In this document: piece by piece, positions 1 to 10,044 of the stretch
Layout: the number at the start of each line of letters is the position of its first letter
How positions within the stretch are numbered: the stretch's first letter is position 1
From: Reichenbachiella sp.
GTDB lineage: Bacteria; Bacteroidota; Bacteroidia; Cytophagales; Cyclobacteriaceae
Length of the DNA stretch: 64,000 nucleotides
Assembly: GCF_033344935.1 (NCBI RefSeq)
Contig: NZ_JAWPMM010000001.1
Location: 4,367,501 to 4,431,500 of the forward strand
Reading direction: 5' to 3'
Position numbers and translations under genes: made by a program
Notes under the pieces: generated by a model
Told to the model about the DNA's origin: nothing
What the model saw: the letters and a program-made list of their open reading frames with translations, nothing else
Databases searched by the model: none

Positions 1-408
1 ATAATTGCCTCCCAGACGATTTTCAGCTTGTCTTAGCGTTTGTTGTTTTCTCCTGGCCTCCAGCTCATCCCAAGAGGCTATCTCCTCTACACTATATAGC
101 GTATCGGTATAGAGATAAAACTCTTTCTGTACCTTATAGAGTCGGCGGATAGAATCTCTTTCGTCCTTATTTTGAGAATTTAACTCTGAAGTAGTCTTGA
201 CACTATCGGTCAAAACCTTGTACTTCTTTCGCTGTTCCTTTAGATAAGCCTTCTGCTCCTTTCTAATTTGGCGATAAGTGTCTTTATTCTTTTTTACCTC
301 CTTTGCAACCTTTCCGCCAGAGCCTTCAAAGAGTTTGAAGTCTACAGTTTGCCCTTCAGCCACCAAGCTGAATAACAACAAAAAGAAAAAAGAAAAAAAA
401 TATTTCAA
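1..408 (-). CDS. Secreted hypothetical protein, 3' end outside window
   Basis: The minus-strand frame is open for 136 codons and runs off the window edge, so the C-terminus is missing. No ATG lies between the upstream in-frame stop (457-459) and the body of the protein. I chose the TTG at 406-408 because a hydrophobic signal sequence follows at once (KYFFSFFFLLLFSLVAEGQ). The mature part is rich in Lys, Arg, Glu and Gln (KEVKKNKDTYRQIRKEQKAY and on), so it is probably helical or coiled-coil. I do not recognise the family. It follows the RHS operon but is separated from it by a hairpin element and has its own promoter candidate, so it need not belong to that system. Confidence 0.6.
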   Translation of the reverse strand, partial: MKYFFSFFFLLLFSLVAEGQTVDFKLFEGSGGKVAKEVKKNKDTYRQIRKEQKAYLKEQRKKYKVLTDSVKTTSELNSQNKDERDSIRRLYKVQKEFYLYTDTLYSVEEIASWDELEARRKQQTLRQAENRLGGNY

Positions 409-451
409 GACTGGTTCAGTACAGATGTGACATTTCTGATTGTTCAGATTA

Positions 452-479
452 CAAATTTACAATAGCAATGGACTAACAA
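452..479 (-). promoter_or_regulatory. Candidate Bacteroidota promoter
   Basis: On the minus strand TTG (479-477) is followed after 17 bp by TAAATTTG (459-452), matching the Bacteroidota -33/-7 pattern TTG-N17..23-TAnnTTTG. It would start transcription about 35-40 nt before the TTG codon at 408. It lies after the 530-629 hairpins, which supports separate transcription of the 1-408 gene. Confidence 0.45.
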
Positions 480-529
480 CAGTCTAAACTTTGGTAAACC
501 TTTACAGTGAACTTTGCCACAGCTACCCC

Positions 530-629
530 ACTAGGTGTAGATTGCATCTACACCTCAATATTATATCTGCCCAAAACATATAAAGGTGTAGTTGCGCCGA
601 AGGCATCCCCCAGATAAACTACACCTAGT
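530..629. repeat. 100-bp nested palindromic element with 11-bp terminal inverted repeats
   Basis: The outer ends are perfect inverted repeats, ACTAGGTGTAG (530-540) and CTACACCTAGT (619-629). Inside are two separate perfect 10-bp hairpins: AGGTGTAGAT/ATCTACACCT (533-542 with 546-555, 3-nt loop) and AGGTGTAGTT/AACTACACCT (584-593 with 617-626). The core AGGTGTAG thus occurs four times, two in each orientation. The RNA could fold as one long stem or two stem-loops. It starts about 30 bp past the stop of the candidate immunity gene and may end that transcript. The form recalls REP/BIME or MITE elements; no transposase is nearby. Confidence 0.75.
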
Positions 630-658
630 ACTTTCTCACTATCTCATTCTACGCTCAG

Positions 659-958
659 TCAGGATTGGTCACCTTCATGCCTTAGAAAAGCCAAAATCTC
701 ATTGCTCCCGACGAATTGATTTGACTTTTGATCACTGACATATATTTCTTCTTTAATATTCTCCAATGGATAGTCAGATGCAATTTCAGTTACAACCATG
801 TCAAGAATCTCACTCTCATCACCATCAAGATTTCTTTCAACAACAAATTTTATTGATATTTCCTGTTCTCGCTTACCAACAATTACTGCTCTCAATGGGG
901 AAATAACTCCACCCAATAAAGCTCTTTGCATTGATAAAAGTAAATCTCTATTATCCAT
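659..958 (-). CDS. Candidate immunity protein for the RHS toxin
   Basis: This 99-residue acidic protein has no signal peptide and so should be cytoplasmic. Its ATG lies 2 nt after the stop codon of the RHS toxin gene, a spacing that suggests translational coupling and is the classic position of an immunity gene in polymorphic toxin systems. Visible features are RALLGGVISPLRAVIV, then an acidic stretch NLDGDESEILDMVVTEIASD. I recall small proteins of similar pattern beside other toxins but cannot name a family with certainty. The immunity role is inferred from position, size and charge only. Confidence 0.65.
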   Translation of the reverse strand: MDNRDLLLSMQRALLGGVISPLRAVIVGKREQEISIKFVVERNLDGDESEILDMVVTEIASDYPLENIKEEIYVSDQKSNQFVGSNEILAFLRHEGDQS

Positions 959-960
959 AA

Positions 961-3900
961 TTAAAAAGGTCTTGTTGGAACAACATGTATTCCATTATTA
1001 CCAATATGTACCCAGCCAAAGTTTGTCATAACACCTGTAGTAGTACCAGGTTGTACATAGACACCGATTGGCCTTCCAAAATCAACAAGTACTTTATTTC
1101 CTGAGGATCTTAGAACTTCAAATTGACCAGTATTTAATTTATTAAGAAGTCCTTTAGGGCTAACTGTTAATATGCTCTTTCCGCTTATAAAATTGTTATG
1201 ACCAACTATATGTTTACCTTGAGCCCCCATATTCATTTTGAGCGACTGAACAGTAATGTTTTTCCCTGCTAAATCACTTTCAATTCCAGTTCTCAGTCCT
1301 TGCTGTAACCCAGAATGCGCACTAGACGTGTTAGTGGTAACTCTTGGTAATTCTGCAGGAGCTTTAGATCTACTTGCTCCTATGCCTGGTGCACTTTTAG
1401 CTGCCAATCTTTCGACGCCAGTTACAGGATCTACACGCTGTCCATTCCATGGATTGAATCCTGAACGAGCTGCGTGAACATATCCTTTGATTCCACCACC
1501 AACAAAACCAAGTCCAGCTCCTAATGCGGCTCCTTTAGCCCCCATCTCCAAAGACTCGTTCAAGCTATGACCTGTTAACAATCCGCTTGACGTTCCTCCT
1601 GCAAAACCTGCCAAACTGCCTTGAATAGCATACTGCAAACCCTGGCCTAAGACCGGACTAGCAATATTCTGTGTTAACCCTTGGGCCAATGGCCCCGCCA
1701 ATGCAAAAGCACCTCCAGCTATACCTCCAGATATACCTCCAATGACTGCTCCTTCTAGTCCACCACCACTAGCCAGTCCATTACCAGCGCCCATTAATGC
1801 CCCTCCTAAAACAGGCCCACCAACTGCATATCCTACACCACCAACTGCCCCTGACAAAGCGTATGAACCAAAATCACTCCAACTATTAATATTACCCTGA
1901 GCGGCTTGAATACCTACATTGACAACCGCACCAATAATAGCAACTACACATATCGGGCACTCTCCATCAGGGTCAGTGTAATACACTGGATTTGACATCA
2001 TCCCAGCATAAGTACCCATGTAGGGCATCACATCTGCTTTAGGGTCTACGCTGGTGAACTGGCCTATGGCCGGATCATACTGCCTTGCATGAAAATCATA
2101 CAGATTAAGTGCCAGTTGTGTCTGCCACTCTTTACCCTGGTAGAGGAACCTATTCTCCGTGTTGCCCACATCCTCGTATTTGTTACCAGCAATCGGCAAA
2201 CCAAAAGGATAGTAATCGTCTGCCTGGAAAACGTTAGCCACTGAGGTATGCGTGATCTCGAAATCATCGAAGAACACATCCACATCACGATCTGTTTCAT
2301 TGCTTACCCATATAAGTATAAAGCCATCGTCTGGTGCCGTGATATTTCGTTCCAATTGCGCATAGGTATTTCGTGAAGCTGTCCCTATTTTGATCAATCC
2401 TGATTGTGGGTTTTCATAATTCTTGTCGAAGAAGGTATAATTCAAATAAGCCATAGGCACATCATCTGCTCCCGGAGCCAGTAGCGATGCACCAGAAAAA
2501 GCATCTGCCAGTGCATTATACAACTCTCCACTATTCACCCCAAAAGCTGTGGTAATCGCATCGGCCACCAGCATGGTAGCACCCGATGGGCTAGTCCCTA
2601 CAATATCGGTGTACTTCGCCCAAACTGTAGCATCCACTTGATCCCCCTTGTATACCTTCATGGCCTTGGCTGGTCCTATGATTCGATTATGTTTCGGATT
2701 GAGCCAGGCGCTCTCATCTCCACTGCTAGCGTCTGATTCCGAGAGATGTCGAGAGGCATCTACATTGAGGAACTGAGCTTCTTCTGTAGTCGCACTTTCC
2801 GACTCCATGGTGGCCTGATAGGTTCTGTTGGTGGGTGCTACCATGGCACGGGTATTGCCGAGATGATCGGTGAGATAGTACTGATAGTCATAGTTGTAGT
2901 CTACACCTACTTGCTCTACCAGTATCCTACCCTGCGGCATGGAGATCGTGATCAATTCGTCGTCTTCATAAATCAACCCGCTGCTGTAGTCTGTCACATA
3001 GGTATCTCCTCCTGTGCTGACTGACATGCTCAATCGAGTACCTGCGGCATCGTAAGTGTAGTCGATATGATCGCCATTGGTGAAGGTGATGGTCTCAGGC
3101 TTATTGAGTAGATTATAGCTGATGCTGGTGATCAGTTTATTGGCATCGCTGATCACATTGCCGTTGGCATCGTAGGTGTATTCTATATCCAATTCAGCAC
3201 CATCTTTGAATCCCTCTTCATGATCTATGATATCGTCCAGGCTAACCAGCTTGTTACCATCATAGTCATAGTCCAGATCATCAATTAGTGTATTGCTTTG
3301 CTTTCTTTTTAAGGCTTGAATATTGCCATTCAAATCATATTTGATATTACTCACATTGTTGTGATTGGTATTTACATTCCAGCTAGCTCCTTTCTTTTCG
3401 CGATAGGTAGCACCTGTCAAGCGGTTGACCTGATCATAGCTATAACCATAAGAGCGCTCATCAGATTCTGCCATAGCGGCGTGTCCCCAAGTGGTACCTG
3501 CCAGATTACCATTAGTTTGTGTATCGAACGAAAGACCCGTAGGTGAACTGTCATAATACAGCTCCATACCAAATCGATCCGGATGGTCATCAGTATCGCC
3601 TGAGAGTGTGGTTCTTTCCGAATTGTTGATGTGTGTCAACTGGCCTCTGATATTGTATCGATAATCCACAGATTGTACAAAGGTGTTATCGCTCTGCTTG
3701 TGCAGGTTTTTCTCTATCAATTCTCCCAATTCATTGTATTGATAAGTGGCAATGAGAATTTCTGGTTCGCCATCTATACTATGATATTGTTCTTTGAGTC
3801 TACCCTCATCATCATAGACAAACCGTTCGTCTATGGTAACAGTCTTTGATTCCGAAACCTCATGTTCGAATCGTGTTTTCACTACTTCCCCCAACCAGTT

Positions 3901-6531
3901 GTACTGGGTAAATACTTTATCCAAACCTCCTCTGTGATGGTCTGAGATTCCTTGAATCAGTTGAAGGTCGTCATCATAGTACTTAACAGATTTCAACCAA
4001 TCGTCTGAACCTAATATTCTCACTTTTCCTCCGGTTTCTAAACCTCTTGGATATAATCGATAAGGCTCATTGTTGATGCCGTTATTGGGCACATGGGCTA
4101 AACTTGTCCACTCCGAATCCATAAATTCATAGTCGTCGTAGTAGCTGACTACCAGGTAATCTTTTTCTGCTACATTGGTTGGCCACAAGTTATTGGTGTA
4201 TCCATGTCGCGCCGAACCTCTGGATTCGTATTTATGTGCATCGCCAACAGCAAAGATTTGCTGTTGCATATATGCTCTGGTTTTATCAAAAGTGAATAAG
4301 CCTGTCAACACCGGACGACCCAACTGGTCATATTTGGTAAAGGTCCACTGCCCCTCCTTGCGCTGCTCCCCATCCTGACTCAATCGTAGTCTGCCGGCTT
4401 TGTCATATACATAGTAAACGGGTTCCACGCCCGGTACTTTTTTACTTACCAATCGCCCATATTCGTCATACTTGTTGACAAATACCAATTTTGAAAGATC
4501 CGTATCTTCATCCCGATCAGTCACACGGGTTCCCTCCGGTACCTGGGTCATAGAAAACCCTTTTTTCAGTTTTAGTGAAGGAGAAAGTGTGACTCTAGCC
4601 CCTGGAGTGAAAAAATAATCTACATCTGTAGGGTTGCTGGCTGGAAAGGTTTGGGAGGTATCAAAGATACGGCCTCCGGTTATTTGATCTATCCCGCTTT
4701 CTCTGGTAATCTCAGAAGCCTTGGGCGGAATCACAAAGGCTAGTTGACCTCTGAAATCATATACATAGTACGTATCAAATTGTTCGTTACCATTAAAATA
4801 CCTGGTTAGTATTTTTTGCCCCATATAATTTGAAAATGTGATGGTTCTATAATTATTGCCAGAGGTATGTTCGGGATTGTCAACAATCTGTTTGGACAGA
4901 CTATTGGCCGAATAATAGATAGTTGAACTTAGGTGCAAATCTCCACTGCCGTTTACCTCCCACATAAATACGGCATCGGCGCTGGTATTAAAGGTATTCG
5001 TATATTCCGCCTTGTAGCCTTCTGTAAGCTGGTAACCTTCTCCCAAACCACCACTTTCCTGAATTCTCTGTGCCGGTGATTTTTCTACTTTCACTTCGCT
5101 CCAGGGCTTGGCATCACGGTCAGCCTGACTGACACTACTATAAAATGACTTTTGGCGACTGGCCGCACTTTTATCATAGGCTCCTGTATTAGTAGTACTC
5201 ACATGCGACAGGTAGCTTTTAGTGGCTTGTCCGTAGGCGTTATATTCCTGATGTTGTACCACATCATAGCCCATGGGAGAACTACTTTTTTGTACCGTTT
5301 GAATGTTTCTTCCTAAACGATCTATATAAACAGTAGATACATCCGGATTACTAGCATTTACCTGTGCTAAGTTTTTAACTCCCTCTTTATTTATCACCCT
5401 AGTTCTAACGTAGTTGGGACTGTTTGGCATTTTGTTCACCACGTTGATGGATAGGTTAACTGCAGCTGACGTAGCCGTTTGGTCTGTGAAATCTGGCACA
5501 ATACGCACCTGATACGACCCCGATTCCTGAGCAACAAAAGTTTCATCAGTAGCCCCATAGATATCCTGACCATTTAAAATCCATTGATAACTTTTATATG
5601 AGCTGGTGGACAGTACTTTTCTTCCATTTGCTCCATTTGATACTGTTATTTCTGGGGATTTGAATATCTGAATTGACACATGGTCGGTTTTTACTGCCGG
5701 ACAGATGTCATTTTTCACTTCTGCTAAATAGTTCGTTCCCGTAGTGACATCAATGGGAAGTGTCGTTCCTGTTCCAACCTCGTCGGTCCCATATTTGAGC
5801 CAAGTGATTTGATCTCCTCTATGCCCTACAACTTTTAGTGTTGTTTGCACCCGATCGAACCCGTCTTTGGCTCCTTGAATATGTCCAGCTATACTTGGCT
5901 CCACCACATCAATATAAACTCCCTGAGACGTAGGCCCCCATCCGGCAGAGTTTCTAGGTTTTAAATAATAGTACCCGTCGTTTAGAGCATTATATGTCGC
6001 CACTGAACCCAAAGCGGTCGTACTCGAATTAGGTGAATTCTGCCAGTACCAGGTCTCACCATCTGGTACAGTTCCTTGTCTCAACACCTTGCTAAAGGCA
6101 CATGATTTTGTACCTGCCTTTGGTTTTGGTGGTGCATTTTTGGGAACAGGGTTGATTGTAACTGACTTAGAATCGTCTGCATCGATTAACCTTCCATCTG
6201 AATTTATAACTCCTCGTGCAGAAATAGTCCCAGTCCCGTCTCCTGTTGTCCACTTTACTTTTACTTCGTAGTTTTCAGAAACGCTTATGGTTGTTCCTCC
6301 TATCACGCTCCAACTCACAGATTCCAAAGTTCCATCTGCAACAATAAAAGCATAAGTGTAAGTTTGATTCTGGTTTGCGGTGGGCGCACCTGATATCTTT
6401 CCTAATCCTGGAGGCAAATCTTCGGCCGTTAATGTACTGACTACTAACAACATAAGTCCGACACAAATCAATCCAATTCTTTCGACCCCAGAAGTTCCTA
6501 TAATTTTATCCAAAATATTCATGAATCTCAT
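961..6531 (-). CDS. RHS/YD-repeat polymorphic toxin with C-terminal type-50-like toxin domain
   Basis: This 1,856-residue protein begins with a hydrophobic export signal (IGLICVGLMLLVVSTLTA). Ig/PKD-like modules fill about residues 35-380, and a DUF6443-like region with DRLGRNIQTVQ follows near 400. Many YD/RHS repeats come next (YDANGNVISD, YDLNGNIQAL, YNLLNKPETI). The RHS core ends near residue 1,522 with LYDFHARQYDPAIGQF and YYTDPDGE. A Gly/Ala-rich hydrophobic pre-toxin stretch then leads to the last ~100 residues, with GKHIVGHNNF, VDFGRPIGVY and NGIHVVPTRP. I recall this pattern from polymorphic toxin type 50 (Ntox50), a predicted BECR-fold ribonuclease; the toxin activity is inferred. 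The RHS shell should wrap and deliver the tip. The gene lies 3 nt after the SpvB/RHS gene. A second ATG three codons in is an alternative start. Confidence 0.85.
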   Translation of the reverse strand: MRFMNILDKIIGTSGVERIGLICVGLMLLVVSTLTAEDLPPGLGKISGAPTANQNQTYTYAFIVADGTLESVSWSVIGGTTISVSENYEVKVKWTTGDGTGTISARGVINSDGRLIDADDSKSVTINPVPKNAPPKPKAGTKSCAFSKVLRQGTVPDGETWYWQNSPNSSTTALGSVATYNALNDGYYYLKPRNSAGWGPTSQGVYIDVVEPSIAGHIQGAKDGFDRVQTTLKVVGHRGDQITWLKYGTDEVGTGTTLPIDVTTGTNYLAEVKNDICPAVKTDHVSIQIFKSPEITVSNGANGRKVLSTSSYKSYQWILNGQDIYGATDETFVAQESGSYQVRIVPDFTDQTATSAAVNLSINVVNKMPNSPNYVRTRVINKEGVKNLAQVNASNPDVSTVYIDRLGRNIQTVQKSSSPMGYDVVQHQEYNAYGQATKSYLSHVSTTNTGAYDKSAASRQKSFYSSVSQADRDAKPWSEVKVEKSPAQRIQESGGLGEGYQLTEGYKAEYTNTFNTSADAVFMWEVNGSGDLHLSSTIYYSANSLSKQIVDNPEHTSGNNYRTITFSNYMGQKILTRYFNGNEQFDTYYVYDFRGQLAFVIPPKASEITRESGIDQITGGRIFDTSQTFPASNPTDVDYFFTPGARVTLSPSLKLKKGFSMTQVPEGTRVTDRDEDTDLSKLVFVNKYDEYGRLVSKKVPGVEPVYYVYDKAGRLRLSQDGEQRKEGQWTFTKYDQLGRPVLTGLFTFDKTRAYMQQQIFAVGDAHKYESRGSARHGYTNNLWPTNVAEKDYLVVSYYDDYEFMDSEWTSLAHVPNNGINNEPYRLYPRGLETGGKVRILGSDDWLKSVKYYDDDLQLIQGISDHHRGGLDKVFTQYNWLGEVVKTRFEHEVSESKTVTIDERFVYDDEGRLKEQYHSIDGEPEILIATYQYNELGELIEKNLHKQSDNTFVQSVDYRYNIRGQLTHINNSERTTLSGDTDDHPDRFGMELYYDSSPTGLSFDTQTNGNLAGTTWGHAAMAESDERSYGYSYDQVNRLTGATYREKKGASWNVNTNHNNVSNIKYDLNGNIQALKRKQSNTLIDDLDYDYDGNKLVSLDDIIDHEEGFKDGAELDIEYTYDANGNVISDANKLITSISYNLLNKPETITFTNGDHIDYTYDAAGTRLSMSVSTGGDTYVTDYSSGLIYEDDELITISMPQGRILVEQVGVDYNYDYQYYLTDHLGNTRAMVAPTNRTYQATMESESATTEEAQFLNVDASRHLSESDASSGDESAWLNPKHNRIIGPAKAMKVYKGDQVDATVWAKYTDIVGTSPSGATMLVADAITTAFGVNSGELYNALADAFSGASLLAPGADDVPMAYLNYTFFDKNYENPQSGLIKIGTASRNTYAQLERNITAPDDGFILIWVSNETDRDVDVFFDDFEITHTSVANVFQADDYYPFGLPIAGNKYEDVGNTENRFLYQGKEWQTQLALNLYDFHARQYDPAIGQFTSVDPKADVMPYMGTYAGMMSNPVYYTDPDGECPICVVAIIGAVVNVGIQAAQGNINSWSDFGSYALSGAVGGVGYAVGGPVLGGALMGAGNGLASGGGLEGAVIGGISGGIAGGAFALAGPLAQGLTQNIASPVLGQGLQYAIQGSLAGFAGGTSSGLLTGHSLNESLEMGAKGAALGAGLGFVGGGIKGYVHAARSGFNPWNGQRVDPVTGVERLAAKSAPGIGASRSKAPAELPRVTTNTSSAHSGLQQGLRTGIESDLAGKNITVQSLKMNMGAQGKHIVGHNNFISGKSILTVSPKGLLNKLNTGQFEVLRSSGNKVLVDFGRPIGVYVQPGTTTGVMTNFGWVHIGNNGIHVVPTRPF

Positions 6532-6534
6532 AGA

Positions 6535-9500
6535 TTAGTAGTTGACATTAATTGTTGCGCTCACACTGCCGTCTAGTGACGTAATTGTAATGACACCTGA
6601 ATATTCCTCATCGGGGTCTTTACTCAATGCTCTTATTTCCAGTGTTCCGTTATTTGATCCCGAATTGCTTCCCACAATTCTTATCCCTTGTTCTGGATCA
6701 CTGGTAATTTCAGCTTCCCAACTCGTATTACTAAGTATTTCTACCGTAACTGCATCAACATCTACTGTAACGGAGCTTTGTCCAGGAGTAACATATTTGG
6801 CAGGGCCTCCTCCTTGCGAGATATTTATGCGATAAGAACGGCCTCCTCCATCTGAGATGGTCAATGAACCTGACCGAGAGCCTTGTCCTGGGTTATTTTT
6901 GATAGTAACCTTGATTTTTGCCACACCATTACCACTGCTCCTATCTACATCTATCCATGAGCTTTTGGAAATAGACCAGCTTCCATTGCTCTCTACTAAC
7001 ACTTCCTTTGTTGTTCCTATGTACGTGGTTGAAATTGATGAAACAGACGCATGAAGGAATTTGGTAATTTCATATTCCTTGGTAGATATGATATCCAGGT
7101 TTTTATCCCTAATCAATTCTAATCGACCGGCCTCATCATATTTATAGTATACCGTATTGTTATTTGGATCTGTTTCCGTAAGAGTCCCAAAAATAGGATG
7201 GTTTGTGTATGAAGTCATATACGCGCCCTTGGGCAAAAGCCTCAAATTATCAATAGAGGCAGAACCCGAAACAGTAACATTTCCGCTACTATTCCTCATT
7301 ATCAACCTTTCTTCTAGCGTCCAACCATCAGTTACCCTTGTACCTACAAGAGTGTTTTTAGATAATCCGTTCAAAACTACCGACCCATTCTTATACCAAT
7401 AGCTAATTAGATATTCCTGGTTTCCTTGCAGTTTTTTTGTGATACTCTGATTATTTAAAACAAAAGCTCTACCGACTATTCCTGAAGTTAAATTATCGGC
7501 TGTTATTCTTGGGACTTGCCAGTTTCCTTTTTCAACGCCCTCAAAACTGGTATAGGCGCAGTCATCCGACTTTGCATTGCTTATTTTTGCAACAATATTT
7601 AGCTCATCGTACTCCCAGAACTGGGAAGAAGTAGTTTTTCCAATGTTATCTGTTATATCCAACAATTGATCTGTTTCAGCATCATAAGTATATGACACAT
7701 CATGAACAAGTTGGTTTCCAGATGAGGATCCTATATAGGAACGTTCCCTACTAGGTAGTACACTGCCCGAATTTTGCGAATCATAATCTATTGTATTGAA
7801 AGTCATTATCTGATTCCCCTCCTTCTGCGTTCTGGATTTAACAAGGGATACGAGATTTGAATTTTTCAAATCAGAAAGGGATCCTGGTTGATCTACTAAA
7901 TAAACAGTACTATTTTCTAACCAATTCGATGTACTTTCACCTAAGCGATAGGTTTTTATCGAGGTGGGTAGATGATAAGTGTCGTGATATAAATATTCGG
8001 TAACAGTAGTTATGGATTTACTTTGATTGTTGACATCATAAATCGTTGAACGACTATTTTGCAATTGCATATAGCCATCTCCTAACTCATAAAAATCTAC
8101 ATTATACCATAAATCACCTGACCCAAATCCAAATAAGGTAGCATTCATCCCCAATACCTTGGTCTTCGCAGCAACTGGCTGATAGGTGTATTTCTCAAGT
8201 GAAACCTTGTTATTCGCAAAATCAAAGGTTTCCTTCTGTCGGAGAACTCCAACTGTTGTGCCTTTAAAACTTTTATAGCCAAATGGACCAGGGTGTGTTG
8301 AATAATATGGATGATGAACCTCTCTATCAGGAAAACCTGTATCCCATTCACTTACCCGAAGGTTTTTGTTTTCATTAGTCTGAAGCAGATTTTCATCGGA
8401 AAAAGTATAAAAAGTATGTCTTTCTCGACTTCCATTCATTAATTGAACAGTTACGTATTTGTATGCTATATGACGTCCCATATGATCAAGAAGTGGATGG
8501 TATGAATGCTCTCGATACTCCTTAAAATCATTCCCATTGTCACTCATGTTCACTTCATACATCGGCTCCGCGTATAATTGTCCGCTTGTTTTATTGTTGC
8601 TATCCGTATAATCGTAGGAACGAACCACATAACTATTACCTGAGTAATCGGCCTTTGTCACTTTCGATATTCTAAGCCCTCCAGCATTAATCTCATTTCC
8701 AATATTGTTTACATAACTATTGAGCTCATAATCATAATCAGTATATCCTCCAGCTGTGTGGTAGATTCTTTTTAATGTGTTTGCCTTTTGATGTAAAGTT
8801 GGACTTCGCTTTGCCCCATATTTTGGAAATTTATGGGTGGCTGTATTATTATTATAGAAACCCCAGTGATCTTGTTGATCGCTATCATATTCAGGTAGTG
8901 TTGGTTCGTTTTCAAATTGACCAAAATAGGCGAATTGATAGAGAGCCAATTCCAAAGTACTTTTGGTCACTCCCGTCAGCATCAATCGCTTTGACAAACC
9001 TTCACCGAGATAGTTGTACTTGAAGTTGTAAAGAAGGGTAATTCCATTGCCTCTGTAATAAATGTAGTCCAACTTCCTAAGATTGGAAATATCTTCTCGA
9101 CTGCTGTAGTTAAACTCTATCCTCATTCCAGAATAATAAATCTCATCTAACTGTAGTCTTTGGTATTCATTATGAATACTCTGTGATTTCACCACACCTG
9201 ACTCATATGGTCTTTTCCAATTAAACTTGCTAAACTCATGATGAGCAGGCCATACTTCAGAATAGGTGAAGCTGATTAAGTCAGAGCTTGCATATTTTCT
9301 AATTCGTGACAAATGCCATTTTGAATAGTATGTTGATTGCTCCTCCCCTCCCTGATATAGGATCGTACGCTCTTTATCCTCAAATTCATATTTATTTCCA
9401 TTTTCATCTTGAATGACAAAACCAAAATATCCATAAGCCTCATTATACGTCGGAGTGATTTTGAGATTATTTGGAGTCAATTTTATTACTTTCCTGTTTT

Positions 9501-10008
9501 CGTCAATTGTGAACTGACCACTATATCCTAGAAATTGAAAAAAGTAAATATCTGGGTGTGTGTCCCACTTGGCATCTTTATCACCTTCTACCACTTGACT
9601 TTTGAAGACTTGATCGGTTGTGTTAATTGCTACCTGGCTTCCTCTTTTCTCCTTTCCACTAAATCCATTTCGTGCTCCATCATCCACACCTCTTTTTTGC
9701 CTGGCAATGTAGCCACCTGCGTTCAAATTCCACCCAAGACCGACTGCACCTGCACGTTGGTTCACTCTTATCCCGGAGGTGTTGTAACTAATGGATATGG
9801 GAACCAGAAAACTTTCAATTGGTAAATTGATGTTCAATACTCCTGAACTTAAATTCTCTGTAGTCTGCAACTCGTTCGAACCAAACCCATCCGGAATAGT
9901 TGGTGAGGTATCCTGTGCCATAGATTTGATCATTAGACCTGTACATGCTATTAGCAAAAAGGATCGGGTCAAGAAGAGCAATAGCTTGCTTAAACCTAGT
10001 TTAATCAT
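6535..10008 (-). CDS. SpvB/RHS-type secreted protein with C-terminal BACON-like domains
   Basis: The protein is 1,157 residues from the ATG at 10008; a longer TTG start at 10035 would place nine residues before the signal peptide and is less likely. After the signal (LLLFLTRSFLLIACTGLMI) comes the N-terminal module common to large Bacteroidota RHS proteins (GVLNINLPIESF, YNTSGIRVNQRAGAVGLGWN). A long beta-rich middle has few RHS repeats (YKYDEAGRLELIRDKN near residue 970). Two BACON-like domains end it (SNGSWSISKSSWIDV; SNTSWEAEITSDP), modules often linked to carbohydrate or mucin binding. It is co-transcribed with the RHS toxin 3 nt downstream. By analogy with Tc toxins it may form part of the shell or help the toxin fold; that is inference. 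Confidence 0.8.
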   Translation of the reverse strand: MIKLGLSKLLLFLTRSFLLIACTGLMIKSMAQDTSPTIPDGFGSNELQTTENLSSGVLNINLPIESFLVPISISYNTSGIRVNQRAGAVGLGWNLNAGGYIARQKRGVDDGARNGFSGKEKRGSQVAINTTDQVFKSQVVEGDKDAKWDTHPDIYFFQFLGYSGQFTIDENRKVIKLTPNNLKITPTYNEAYGYFGFVIQDENGNKYEFEDKERTILYQGGEEQSTYYSKWHLSRIRKYASSDLISFTYSEVWPAHHEFSKFNWKRPYESGVVKSQSIHNEYQRLQLDEIYYSGMRIEFNYSSREDISNLRKLDYIYYRGNGITLLYNFKYNYLGEGLSKRLMLTGVTKSTLELALYQFAYFGQFENEPTLPEYDSDQQDHWGFYNNNTATHKFPKYGAKRSPTLHQKANTLKRIYHTAGGYTDYDYELNSYVNNIGNEINAGGLRISKVTKADYSGNSYVVRSYDYTDSNNKTSGQLYAEPMYEVNMSDNGNDFKEYREHSYHPLLDHMGRHIAYKYVTVQLMNGSRERHTFYTFSDENLLQTNENKNLRVSEWDTGFPDREVHHPYYSTHPGPFGYKSFKGTTVGVLRQKETFDFANNKVSLEKYTYQPVAAKTKVLGMNATLFGFGSGDLWYNVDFYELGDGYMQLQNSRSTIYDVNNQSKSITTVTEYLYHDTYHLPTSIKTYRLGESTSNWLENSTVYLVDQPGSLSDLKNSNLVSLVKSRTQKEGNQIMTFNTIDYDSQNSGSVLPSRERSYIGSSSGNQLVHDVSYTYDAETDQLLDITDNIGKTTSSQFWEYDELNIVAKISNAKSDDCAYTSFEGVEKGNWQVPRITADNLTSGIVGRAFVLNNQSITKKLQGNQEYLISYWYKNGSVVLNGLSKNTLVGTRVTDGWTLEERLIMRNSSGNVTVSGSASIDNLRLLPKGAYMTSYTNHPIFGTLTETDPNNNTVYYKYDEAGRLELIRDKNLDIISTKEYEITKFLHASVSSISTTYIGTTKEVLVESNGSWSISKSSWIDVDRSSGNGVAKIKVTIKNNPGQGSRSGSLTISDGGGRSYRINISQGGGPAKYVTPGQSSVTVDVDAVTVEILSNTSWEAEITSDPEQGIRIVGSNSGSNNGTLEIRALSKDPDEEYSGVITITSLDGSVSATINVNY

Positions 10009-10044
10009 AGCTTGAGTGTTATGCTGATATACCAACTTTTTCAG

